A stretch of 64,000 bases of DNA from Pseudonocardia sp. 73-21 (lineage in GTDB: Bacteria > Actinomycetota > Actinomycetes > Mycobacteriales > Pseudonocardiaceae). The stretch lies in the NCBI RefSeq assembly GCF_001899645.1, contig NZ_MKVV01000083.1, forward strand, positions 158,581 to 222,580, written 5' to 3'. This document shows positions 47,107 through 54,515 of the stretch, piece after piece (the stretch's first letter is position 1; each line of letters starts with the position of its first letter). Under the pieces are notes generated by a model. That model was not told where the DNA came from. It did not search any database and saw nothing but the letters and a program-made list of their open reading frames with translations. The position numbers and the translations under genes were made by a program.

Positions 47107-47107
47107 G

Positions 47108-47275
47108 CCCGAAGGGAGTGGCGGCCGGCACTGCGCCCGCTGTGCGGGCGGCGACGGGCCGGGACCCGACATCCAGGGGCTCGCCGACCCGTTCCCGTTC
47201 CACCCCACCGGGATCGGCTCGCTGCGGGTCGCCTCGTCCGTGGCGCGACTGGTGGCGCCGCCCGCCACCCGGTAG
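47108..47275 (+). pseudogene. Possible C-terminal remnant of a hydrolase
   Basis: A reading frame without start codon ends at TAG 47275 and reads DIQGLADPFPFHPTGIGS, then LRVASSVARLV. The PFHPT-x-x-G segment resembles the C-terminal catalytic-His region of SGNH/GDSL hydrolases. It sits between the phosphatase and dinB and has no upstream part. This is weak evidence. Confidence 0.2.
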
Positions 47276-47285
47276 ACAGCGCACC

Positions 47286-48320
47286 GTGTACCGGGTGCTG
47301 CACGTCGACCTCGACCAGTTCATCGCGGCCGTCGAGATGCTGCGCCGCCCGGAGCTCGCCGGGCGGCCCGTCGTCGTGGGCGGCCAGGGCGACCCGACCC
47401 GGCGCGGGGTGGTGGCCACGGCGTCGTACGCGGCGCGGGAGTTCGGCGTCCGGTCCGGGATGCCGCTGCGCACCGCCCTGAAGCGCTGTCCCGACGCGGT
47501 GTTCCTGCCCAGCGACAAGCCCGCGTACGAGGAGGCGTCCGGGCGGGTGATGGACGTGCTGCGCGGCCTGGACGCGGTCGTCGAGGTGATGGGCTGGGAC
47601 GAGGCGTTCCTCGGCGTGGAGGCCGACGACCCGGTGGCGTTCGCGCAGGATGTGCGGCGGGCGGTGCTCGAGGCGACCGGGCTGCACAGCTGCGTCGGGA
47701 TCGGTGACAACCTGCTGCGCGCGAAGACCGCGACGGAGTTCGCGAAGCCGCCCGACGGCTCGGGGGTGTTCACCCTCACCGCGCAGAACTGGGACGCCGT
47801 GATGGCGCACCGGCCCACGCGGGCGCTGTGGGGCGTCGGGCCGAAGACCGCGGCGAAGCTCACCGGGCGCGGGATCCACACCGTGGCCGACCTCGCCGCC
47901 ACGGACCCGGCCGCGCTGGCCGCCGACCTCGGCCCGACGATGGGGCCGTACTACGTGCAGCTCGGCCGGGGCATCGGGCGCACGGTGGTCGAGGGCACGC
48001 CGTGGGTGCGGCGCTCGCTGAGCCACGAGACGACGTTCCCGGCCGACCTCACCGACTGGGACGACGTCCGGGCCGAGGTGGTGACGCTGGCCCGGCAGGT
48101 GGCGGCCGACCTCCTGAAGGAGGAGCGCGACGTGGCGCGGGTGGCGGTGAAGGTCCGCTTCGCGCCGTTCACCACCCGCACCCGCAGCGCCACGCTGGAG
48201 GCGCCCACCACGGACGCGGCGGCGTTGGAGGCGGCGGCCCTGCGGGTGCTGGGCCTGTTCACCCCCGGCCGGGCGGTCCGCCTGCTCGGGGTGCGGGCGG
48301 AGTTCACCCCGCAGTCGTGA
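47286..48320 (+). CDS. dinB: Y-family DNA polymerase IV
   Basis: A 344-residue translesion polymerase starting at GTG 47286. Catalytic acids are D8 in HVDLDQF and D105-E106 in MGWDEAFLG, and the fingers (SYAAREFGVRSGMPLRTALKRCP) and the LWGVGPKTAAKL helix-hairpin-helix are in place. The motif is GWDEAF where E. coli Pol IV has SIDEAY, a common actinobacterial variation. The C-terminus stops right after the little-finger domain, with no clear beta-clamp-binding peptide. The stop codon lies inside the third palindromic repeat. Confidence 0.9.
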   Translation: MYRVLHVDLDQFIAAVEMLRRPELAGRPVVVGGQGDPTRRGVVATASYAAREFGVRSGMPLRTALKRCPDAVFLPSDKPAYEEASGRVMDVLRGLDAVVEVMGWDEAFLGVEADDPVAFAQDVRRAVLEATGLHSCVGIGDNLLRAKTATEFAKPPDGSGVFTLTAQNWDAVMAHRPTRALWGVGPKTAAKLTGRGIHTVADLAATDPAALAADLGPTMGPYYVQLGRGIGRTVVEGTPWVRRSLSHETTFPADLTDWDDVRAEVVTLARQVAADLLKEERDVARVAVKVRFAPFTTRTRSATLEAPTTDAAALEAAALRVLGLFTPGRAVRLLGVRAEFTPQS

Positions 48321-48356
48321 GCGGATATCGGTGCGGGAACACCGTTATCCGCGCAC
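48317..48356. repeat. 40-bp palindromic repeat, copy 3 (dinB-cobK gap)
   Basis: GTGAGCGGATATCGGTG (48317-48333) pairs with CACCGTTATCCGCGCAC (48340-48356) at 15 of 17 positions around a CGGGAA loop, the most complete palindrome of the three. It contains the dinB stop and lies between convergent genes, so here it would also work as a bidirectional terminator. Confidence 0.8.
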
Positions 48357-48364
48357 GGGCCGCG

Positions 48365-49096
48365 TCAGCGGCGTTCCAGCCAGCGGACGGCCTCGTCCAC
48401 CGTGGCCACGGTGGGCACGTCGGGGGCGGGCGGGCGGTCCAGCAGCACCACCGCCACGCCCAGCTCGCGGGCGGCCACCAGCTTCGCCGCGGTCATCGCC
48501 CCGCCGCTGTCGCGGGTGACCACGACGTCGATGCCGTGCTCGCGCAGCAGGCCGCGTTCCGCGTCGGCGGTGAACGGGCCGCGGTCCAGCACGAGGTGGT
48601 GGCGGTCCGGGAGCGGCGGGGGTGGGGAGTCCACCGCCCGCAGGAGGAACCAGTGCCCGTCCATCCCCGCGAACGCGGCGAGGTCCCCGCTGCCGGTGGC
48701 GAGGAACACCCGCTCCCCCATGCCGTCCACGAGACGCGCCGCCGCGGCGGCGTCGGGGACGCGGTGCCAGCGGTCCCCCGGGCCCGCGACCCAGCCGGCG
48801 CGGCGCAGCACCAGCAGCGGGACCCCGGCCGCGGCGGTGGCGGCCACCGCGTGGTCGGTCATCGTGCGGGCGAAGGGGTGGGTGGCGTCGACCACCGCGT
48901 CGACCGCGTGCTCCACGACCCAGCGGCGCAGGCCCTCCGCCCCGCCGAACCCGCCGATCCGCACGTCGCCCGACGGCAGTGACGGCACCGCCACCCGTCC
49001 GGCCAGCGAAGAGGTGACCGCGAAACCGGTCCGTCCGTGCAGGGCCGACGCCAGCTGCCGCGCCTCCCCGGTGCCGCCGAGGACGAGGACGTTCAC
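48365..49096 (-). CDS. cobK: Precorrin-6A reductase
   Basis: A 243-residue CobK. The N-terminal NVLVLGGTGEARQLA loop, DATHPFARTM (about residue 70) and the VTRDSGGAMTAAKL segment near the C-terminus are signatures of the NADPH-dependent reductase that converts precorrin-6A to precorrin-6B in aerobic cobalamin synthesis. GTG 49096 overlaps the cobF stop (GTGA), so the two enzymes, which act in succession, are co-translated. Confidence 0.92.
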   Translation of the reverse strand: MNVLVLGGTGEARQLASALHGRTGFAVTSSLAGRVAVPSLPSGDVRIGGFGGAEGLRRWVVEHAVDAVVDATHPFARTMTDHAVAATAAAGVPLLVLRRAGWVAGPGDRWHRVPDAAAAARLVDGMGERVFLATGSGDLAAFAGMDGHWFLLRAVDSPPPPLPDRHHLVLDRGPFTADAERGLLREHGIDVVVTRDSGGAMTAAKLVAARELGVAVVLLDRPPAPDVPTVATVDEAVRWLERR

Positions 49097-49842
49097 TCCC
49101 GGCGCCGCAGCAGGTAGGTGTCCATGATCCAGCCCTTGCGCGCCCGCTCCCGGGCCCAGACCTCGCGGATCTCGTCCTTCACGGCCTGCAGGTCGCCGTG
49201 CACGAGCACCTCGTCGGCCGAGCCGACGTAGGCGCCCCAGAAGATGTCGAGGTCGGTGTCGGGGAGGTCGGCGAACGCGTTGCGGGAGTCGAGCATCACC
49301 ACCACGTCGTCGGCGTCGGCCGGGAAACCCCCGGCGGCGAGCCGGCGTCCGGTGGTGACGGTGAACGGGCGCCCGACCCGGTTGAGGATCAACCGGTGCG
49401 CGGCCGCGAGGGCCTGCACGCTGCTGATCCCGGGGATCGAGACCACCTCGAACGGGACCGCGTCGATCTTCTCGAGAATGCGCAGGGTACCGTCGTAGAC
49501 GGCGGGGTCGCCCCACACCAGGAACGCCCCGACCTCGTCCGGCCCCAGCTCGTCGGTGATCATCCGGGCGTACACGGCCTCGCGCCGGTCCTGCCAGTCG
49601 ACGACGGCGGCCTCGTACGCCCCCGCGGCCCGGTCACGCTCGGGGTCCGGGGCCCCGACGACCCGGTGCGGACGCGTCACGTGCCGGGCCAGCAGCTCCG
49701 TGCGCAGGGCGGCCAGGTCGGACTTCGCCTCGCCCTTGTCGATCGTGAAGAAGACGTCGACGCGGTTCATGGCGGCCACGGCCTGCAACGTCAGATGGTC
49801 GGGATCGCCCGCCCCGATGCCGATGACGTAGACGGTGCGCAC
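49093..49842 (-). CDS. cobF: Precorrin-6A synthase (deacetylating)
   Basis: A 249-residue SAM-dependent methyltransferase of the uroporphyrin/precorrin family (VIGIGAGDPDHLTLQAV at the start, VWGDPAVYDGTLRIL, VSIPGISSVQALAAAHRLIL). CobF methylates C1 of precorrin-5 with loss of acetate, a step of the aerobic route, so this organism makes B12 with oxygen. The GTG start overlaps the stop of the lipid-kinase gene by one base (TAGTG), and cobK overlaps its own stop. The product serves enzymes such as MutAB in this window. Confidence 0.92.
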   Translation of the reverse strand: MRTVYVIGIGAGDPDHLTLQAVAAMNRVDVFFTIDKGEAKSDLAALRTELLARHVTRPHRVVGAPDPERDRAAGAYEAAVVDWQDRREAVYARMITDELGPDEVGAFLVWGDPAVYDGTLRILEKIDAVPFEVVSIPGISSVQALAAAHRLILNRVGRPFTVTTGRRLAAGGFPADADDVVVMLDSRNAFADLPDTDLDIFWGAYVGSADEVLVHGDLQAVKDEIREVWARERARKGWIMDTYLLRRRE

Positions 49843-50891
49843 TAGCTCTCCGGCGGATCGGCGAGGTCGGCCACCCGCACGACCAGCGCGCCCGGCTCGA
49901 TCCGCATCCGCAGCTCGGAGGCCTCGCCGATCGGGTCGCCGTCGATCTGGGAGGGCTGGGGCTCGTCGGCCTCGATCACGATCGACGTGGCCTGCCAGTG
50001 CTCGACCCGCTCGTGCCCGCGGCGCTTGCGGCTCGCGATCCGTGCCGCCACCGCGACCCAGCCGGCGAGACCGGTCGGCGCGATGTTGACGATGTCGAGC
50101 CGCCCGTCGTCGATCTCGGCCTTCGGCATCAGCACCAGGCCGCCGAGCAGGGTGCCGCTGTTGCCGACGAGCACCGTGCGGGTGCGGCGGCGCATCGGCT
50201 CACCGTCGTCGAAGGTGAGCGTGACGCGCGTGCGGCGCCCGCGCATGGCCCGCAGTCCCGACACGACGTACGCGAGCGGCCCGACCCGGCTCTTGAGCCC
50301 TTCGGGGGTGTTCTCCATGATCGCCGCGTCGAACCCGGTGCCCGCCATGACGAGGAACACGCGCTCGTCCTCGGCGCCGTCCACCCGGATGCGGCCGACG
50401 TCGATGGGGCGGTCGTCGCCGGTGAGCGCCACCCGGACGGCCGCGACGAGCTCCAGCGGCGTGCCGAGGGTCTTGGCGAGGAGGTTGCCGGTGCCCTGCG
50501 GCACGAGGCCCATCGCGACCCCGGTGCCCGCGAGGGCCTCGGCCACCGCGCGGACGGTGCCGTCGCCGCCGCAGGCCAGCACCACGTCGGCGCCCTTGTC
50601 CACGGCGTCCTGCGCCTGGCCGGTGCCCGGGTCGTCCACCGTGGTCTCGATCCACAGCGGCTCGGCCCAGCCCAGACCGGTGCAGACCGACGCGATCCGG
50701 TCCCGCGTGCCGTTCTCGATCTTCGTCGGGTTGACGACGACGGCGGGGACGGGCCGGTCCTCCTCCTCGGCCTGCAGACGGTCCTGGGCGGCCACGGCAC
50801 GCCGCTCCCTTCCGATCACGAACGCGACGGTCCCGAGGACCAGGACGGCGACCAGCACCGCAAGCGCGACGAACCACCACTCGGCAGGCAC
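49842..50891 (-). CDS. Diacylglycerol/sphingosine kinase family lipid kinase
   Basis: A 349-residue protein with one N-terminal membrane helix (about 5-27), then a DagK/YegS catalytic fold. GGDGT at 108-112 and PQGTGNLLA at 131-139 are the ATP-binding motifs, and QPSQIDGDPIG near 325 is the family's C-terminal block. It should phosphorylate a lipid on the inner membrane face. It is upstream of cobF-cobK with a 1-bp overlap, so it is transcribed with them although no functional link is obvious. Confidence 0.85.
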   Translation of the reverse strand: MPAEWWFVALAVLVAVLVLGTVAFVIGRERRAVAAQDRLQAEEEDRPVPAVVVNPTKIENGTRDRIASVCTGLGWAEPLWIETTVDDPGTGQAQDAVDKGADVVLACGGDGTVRAVAEALAGTGVAMGLVPQGTGNLLAKTLGTPLELVAAVRVALTGDDRPIDVGRIRVDGAEDERVFLVMAGTGFDAAIMENTPEGLKSRVGPLAYVVSGLRAMRGRRTRVTLTFDDGEPMRRRTRTVLVGNSGTLLGGLVLMPKAEIDDGRLDIVNIAPTGLAGWVAVAARIASRKRRGHERVEHWQATSIVIEADEPQPSQIDGDPIGEASELRMRIEPGALVVRVADLADPPES

Positions 50892-50928
50892 GGCGGAACC
50901 CTATGTGGAGGGCCCACTACCCGAACGG

Positions 50929-52029
50929 TCAGGGAGCGGTGTACTCCAGCCCCAGGTCGGAGGCCACCTGCTCGTCGGTGAGCGCACCGCGGTGGGTGGA
51001 CAGGCCCCGGGCGAGGCCCGGGTCGGCGGCCAGCGCGGCCTCCCAGCCCTGGTTCGCCAGGCGCAGCACGTAGGGCAGCGTGGCGTTGGTGAGGGCGTAG
51101 GTGGAGGTGTTCGGCACCGCGCCGGGCATGTTCGCGACGCAGTAGAAGACCGAGTTGTGCACCCGGTAGGTGGGATCGGCGTGCGTGGTGGGGCGCGAGT
51201 CCTCGAAGCAGCCGCCCTGGTCGATGGCTATGTCGACGAGCACCGAGCCCGGCTTCATCCGGCTGACCAGCTCGTTGCTGACCAGGCGCGGCGCGCGGGC
51301 GCCGGGGACGAGCACGGCACCGATGACGAGGTCGGCCTCGAGGCAGGCCTTCTCCAGCTCGTGGGCGTTCGAGACGAGGGTGCGGACGCGGCCGGCGTAG
51401 CGCTCGTCGAGGTGGCGCAGCTTGGCGACGTCCAGGTCGAGGACCGTGACGTCGGCGCCGAGGCCGACGGCCATCGCGACGGCGTGCTGGCCGGAGACGC
51501 CGGCACCGATGACGACGACCGTGGCGGGCGCCACGCCGGGCACGCCGCCCAGCAGCACACCGCGCCCACCCGACGCGGCCAGGAGCGCGTTCGCGCCGGC
51601 CTGCGGGGCCAGGCGGCCCGCGACCTCGCTCATCGGGGCGAGCAGCGGCAGGGAGCCGTCGGGCAGCCGGACGGTTTCGTAGGCGATGGCGGTGGTGCCG
51701 GAGTCGAGCAGCGCCTGCGTGCACTCCAGCGACGCGGCGAGGTGCAGGTAGGTGAACAGCACCTGGCCCTCGCGCAGCCGGTGGAACTCCTGCGCGACGG
51801 GCTCCTTGACCTTGAGCAGCAGGTCCGCGGACGACCAGACCTTGTCGGCGTCCTCGACGATGTGGGCGCCGACGGCCTCGAAGTCGGCGTCGCTGATGGA
51901 GCTGCCGAGCCCGGCCCCCTGCTCCACGAGCACCTCGTGCCCGGAGCGGATGAGCTCGTGTGCCCCCGAGGGGGTCAGCGCAATGCGGAACTCATTGTTC
52001 TTGACCTCACGGGGCACACCGATTCGCAT
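50929..52029 (-). CDS. ald: Alanine dehydrogenase
   Basis: A 366-residue enzyme that converts L-alanine and NAD to pyruvate, ammonia and NADH, and the reverse. MRIGVPREVKNNEFRIALTP at the start, K75 in LKVKEP and H96 in YLHLAA are the substrate-binding and catalytic residues; GAGVSGQHAV (about 176) binds NAD and DIAIDQGGCFEDSRPTTH (about 269-286) is the family signature. It is divergent from an Lrp/AsnC regulator, the conserved ald-aldR arrangement, with 67 bp in between. Confidence 0.94.
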   Translation of the reverse strand: MRIGVPREVKNNEFRIALTPSGAHELIRSGHEVLVEQGAGLGSSISDADFEAVGAHIVEDADKVWSSADLLLKVKEPVAQEFHRLREGQVLFTYLHLAASLECTQALLDSGTTAIAYETVRLPDGSLPLLAPMSEVAGRLAPQAGANALLAASGGRGVLLGGVPGVAPATVVVIGAGVSGQHAVAMAVGLGADVTVLDLDVAKLRHLDERYAGRVRTLVSNAHELEKACLEADLVIGAVLVPGARAPRLVSNELVSRMKPGSVLVDIAIDQGGCFEDSRPTTHADPTYRVHNSVFYCVANMPGAVPNTSTYALTNATLPYVLRLANQGWEAALAADPGLARGLSTHRGALTDEQVASDLGLEYTAP

Positions 52030-52035
52030 CACTCT

Positions 52036-52083
52036 AGAATGAAGATCCTGCCGATATGCTGCAAGCGAGCCGCAGATGATTCT
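52036..52083. promoter_or_regulatory. Putative AldR operator region
   Basis: AGAATGA (52036-52042) and TGATTCT (52077-52083) form an inverted repeat with one mismatch across the 67-bp region between ald and the Lrp-type gene. This region is also AT-richer than its surroundings. AldR-type proteins bind several half-sites here in mycobacteria; the exact sites are inference. Confidence 0.35.
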
Positions 52084-52096
52084 CAGGAGGCCCGTC

Positions 52097-52606
52097 ATGC
52101 CGCTACCACCTGCGGGAGCAGTCCCGGCGAAAGCCCTTCCACCGCAGGAAGTTCGCCTGGACGGCACCGACCGCGCCCTGCTGCGTGCCCTCGTGGACGA
52201 CGCCCGCATCTCGAACAAGGACCTGGCCGCGCGGGTGGGCATCGCCCAGTCCACGTGTCTGGCCCGGGTGCGGGCACTGCGGGACAGCGGAGTGATCCGC
52301 GGCTACCACGCCGACATCGACCCCCGGGCGCTGGGCCACGGCCTCCAGGCCATGATCGCGATCCGGCTGCAGCCCGACGCCCGCACCGCGATCCGCGAGT
52401 TCGTCGCCACCCTGAGCCGACGCCCGGAGGTACTGGAGGTGTACTTCGTGGCCGGCGCCAACGACTTCCTCGTGCACGTGGCCACGGCCAGCACGGACGA
52501 GCTGCGCGACTTCGTCGCCGACCACCTCAACCGCAACCCCGCGATCGCCGGCACCGAGACGAACCTCATCTTCGAGCACACGAGGGCGGCCGGCCGCCGC
52601 GTCTGA
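52097..52606 (+). CDS. Lrp/AsnC family regulator (AldR-like)
   Basis: A 169-residue protein: a winged helix-turn-helix (about 28-80, DRALLRALVDDARISNKDLAARVGIAQSTCLARV) and an RAM ligand domain (about 85-165). ATG 52097 follows CAGGAGG at good spacing. The divergent position next to ald, as with mycobacterial AldR, suggests that it senses alanine and activates or represses ald. An N-terminal Pro/Ala-rich arm of about 25 residues precedes the DNA-binding domain. Confidence 0.9.
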   Translation: MPLPPAGAVPAKALPPQEVRLDGTDRALLRALVDDARISNKDLAARVGIAQSTCLARVRALRDSGVIRGYHADIDPRALGHGLQAMIAIRLQPDARTAIREFVATLSRRPEVLEVYFVAGANDFLVHVATASTDELRDFVADHLNRNPAIAGTETNLIFEHTRAAGRRV

Positions 52607-52642
52607 GGTGCGGGACGGGCGGCGGCACGGGAGGCTGGACCC

Positions 52643-53536
52643 ATGCGAGTACTGGTGACCGGTGCGTCCGGGTTCGTCGGCGGCCGGTTGTGCCCGGCCC
52701 TGGAGGCAGCGGGCCACGAGGTGCTCGCCATGACCCGCAGCCCCGAGCGGTACTCGGGGGCGGGCAAGGCCGTGGCCGGCGACGTCCACGACGCCGCCTC
52801 GCTCGACACCGCGCTGGCCGGCTGCGACGCCGCCTACTACCTCGTGCACTCGCTCGACGACCCCAACTTCCAGGAGCGCGACGCCGAGGCCGCACGCACG
52901 TTCGCCACGGCGGCGGCGAAGGCCGGCGTCACCCGGATCGTCTACATGGGCGGGCTCGGCGACGACGCCGACGACCTCTCGGCCCACCTGCGCAGCCGCC
53001 GCGAGGTGGAGGAGCTGCTGGGCTCGGCCGGGGTTCCGGTCACCACGCTGCGCGCGGGGATCATCGTCGGGCACGGCGGCATCTCCTGGGAGATGACGCG
53101 CCAGCTCGTCGAGCACCTCCCCGCCATGATCACCCCGCGCTGGGTGCGCACCCGGACGCAGCCGATCGCGGTCGCCGACGTCGTGCGGTACCTGGTCGGT
53201 GTGCTGGAGGTGCCGGAGACCTCCGGCCGGGCGTTCGACGTGGGCGGCCCCGACGTGCTCGAGTACGTCGAGATGCTGCGGCGGGTGGCCACCATCGAGG
53301 GCCGCACGATGATCGTGGTGCCGGTCCCGTTCCTGTCGCCCCAGCTGTCGTCGCGCTGGCTGTCGTTCGTCACCGACGTCGACGTGCAGACGGGCCGCTC
53401 GCTGATCGACTCCATGGCCAACGAGGTGGTGGTGCGCGACGACAGCATCCGCGGGCTCGTACCGTTCGAACCCATGGACTACGACGAGATGGTGCTGGCG
53501 GCGCTCGGCGAGCGAGCGAAGGCGGCCCGGGCATGA
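52643..53536 (+). CDS. NAD(P)H-binding atypical SDR (NmrA/NDUFA9-like)
   Basis: A 297-residue protein with an N-terminal Rossmann fold (VLVTGASGFVGGRL, residues 3-16) but without a YxxxK catalytic pair in the usual place, as in NmrA/complex-I 39-kDa-like proteins. The middle has YYLVHSLDD and VYMGGLGDD, typical of the actinobacterial branch. The role may be redox sensing or quinone/isoprenoid reduction and is unproven. It overlaps the CPBP protease start (ATGA), forming a two-gene unit. Confidence 0.82.
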   Translation: MRVLVTGASGFVGGRLCPALEAAGHEVLAMTRSPERYSGAGKAVAGDVHDAASLDTALAGCDAAYYLVHSLDDPNFQERDAEAARTFATAAAKAGVTRIVYMGGLGDDADDLSAHLRSRREVEELLGSAGVPVTTLRAGIIVGHGGISWEMTRQLVEHLPAMITPRWVRTRTQPIAVADVVRYLVGVLEVPETSGRAFDVGGPDVLEYVEMLRRVATIEGRTMIVVPVPFLSPQLSSRWLSFVTDVDVQTGRSLIDSMANEVVVRDDSIRGLVPFEPMDYDEMVLAALGERAKAARA

Positions 53537-54276
53537 CGGTCCTCGACCGGGCCATCCGGCGCCTGCCGAAGTGGCTCACCGAGAAGGTGCCCCGCGACCA
53601 CTGGGAGACCGACGAGGCGTTCCACCGCCGCCGAAAGGTCGTGGTCGGCACCGCGCTGGCCGGGGCGGGCGTGCTCGGGGCGTCGCTCTCGACCAGGCCC
53701 GACTCCCCCCAGTTCTACGGCCTGACCGCCGCCACCGCGGCCACCTGGGTGGTCGGCGGGCTGGTGTCGGGGCCGCTGCACCTCGGGCGCAGTCTCGGTC
53801 CCGGGGGCACGCTGCGCCGCCCGGTGATCACGCCGGTGGCGCTGGGCGTGGGCGCGTTCGGCCTGTTCTACGGCGCCGCACTCGTGGCACGGAAGATCCC
53901 GGTGCTCGACCGCGCCATCTCCTCGGTGCTCAGCTACGCCGACCAGGGCGACAACGGCCTGGTCCTGCTCACGACCCTGTCGAACGGGGCCGCCGAGGAG
54001 GTGTTCTTCCGGGGCGCGCTCTACGCGGCGTTGACGGAGAAGAACTCCGTGGCCGCGTCCACGGGCGTGTACATGCTCGCGACGGTGGCCACCCGCAACC
54101 CGGCGCTCGTGCTCGCGTCCGGGGTGATGGGGGCCCTGTTCGGCCTGCAGCGCCGGGCGACGGGCGGCATCCAGGCGCCGCTGCTCACGCACCTGACGTG
54201 GTCGACGCTGATGCTGCGCTACCTGCCCCCGCTGTTCCGCAAACACCCCGAGATGCCGGTCGAGGCTCAGGACTGA
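53533..54276 (+). CDS. CPBP family intramembrane metalloprotease
   Basis: A 247-residue membrane protein. The CPBP/Rce1 motif EEVFFR (E155-E156 to R160) and a later TRNPALVLASGVMGALFG helix plus LLTHLTWS (His) provide the glutamates and histidines for a metal site. It has a soluble, basic N-terminal part (about 1-35) before the first helix. Family members process CAAX-like or bacteriocin-related peptides; the bacterial substrate is unknown. ATG 53533 overlaps the upstream stop. Confidence 0.85.
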   Translation: MTVLDRAIRRLPKWLTEKVPRDHWETDEAFHRRRKVVVGTALAGAGVLGASLSTRPDSPQFYGLTAATAATWVVGGLVSGPLHLGRSLGPGGTLRRPVITPVALGVGAFGLFYGAALVARKIPVLDRAISSVLSYADQGDNGLVLLTTLSNGAAEEVFFRGALYAALTEKNSVAASTGVYMLATVATRNPALVLASGVMGALFGLQRRATGGIQAPLLTHLTWSTLMLRYLPPLFRKHPEMPVEAQD

Positions 54277-54282
54277 CCCGCC

Positions 54283-54515
54283 TCAGCCGGGGCGCACGGC
54301 CGGCGCACCCACCACGAGGTGCCCGCCGACGACGCGCGCGTACCCGGCGATCGTGGACCCGCCGTGGTCCGTCGCGTTGAGCAGGAAGCAGCCGCCGAAC
54401 TGCGCGACGACCTCGGCCGGCACCGTCAGCCGGTAGCCGCGGGCGCCGAACGGGGTGCCGCGCCGGCCACCCCCGCGATGATCGCGCCGATCCGCTCGCC
54501 CACCGGGGAGCTCAC
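54283..54515 (-). pseudogene. Small gene downstream of the decarboxylase, frame broken
   Basis: GTG 54515 overlaps the decarboxylase stop (GTGA), as expected for an operon gene, and reads VSSPVGERIGAIIAGVAGA before a premature TGA. Another frame continues without a start as TPFGARGYRLTVPAEVV and then a protein-like segment up to PAVRPG and TGA at 54283. The two parts join if one base were missing near a C4 run at about 54453-54456, giving about 77 residues. It could be a real mutation or a sequencing error. The family is not recognised. Confidence 0.4.

Noticed and set aside
47286..48320. dinB as part of an imuA-imuB-dnaE2 mutasome
   Set aside because: The protein has intact catalytic acids, unlike ImuB, and no imuA or dnaE2 lies nearby.
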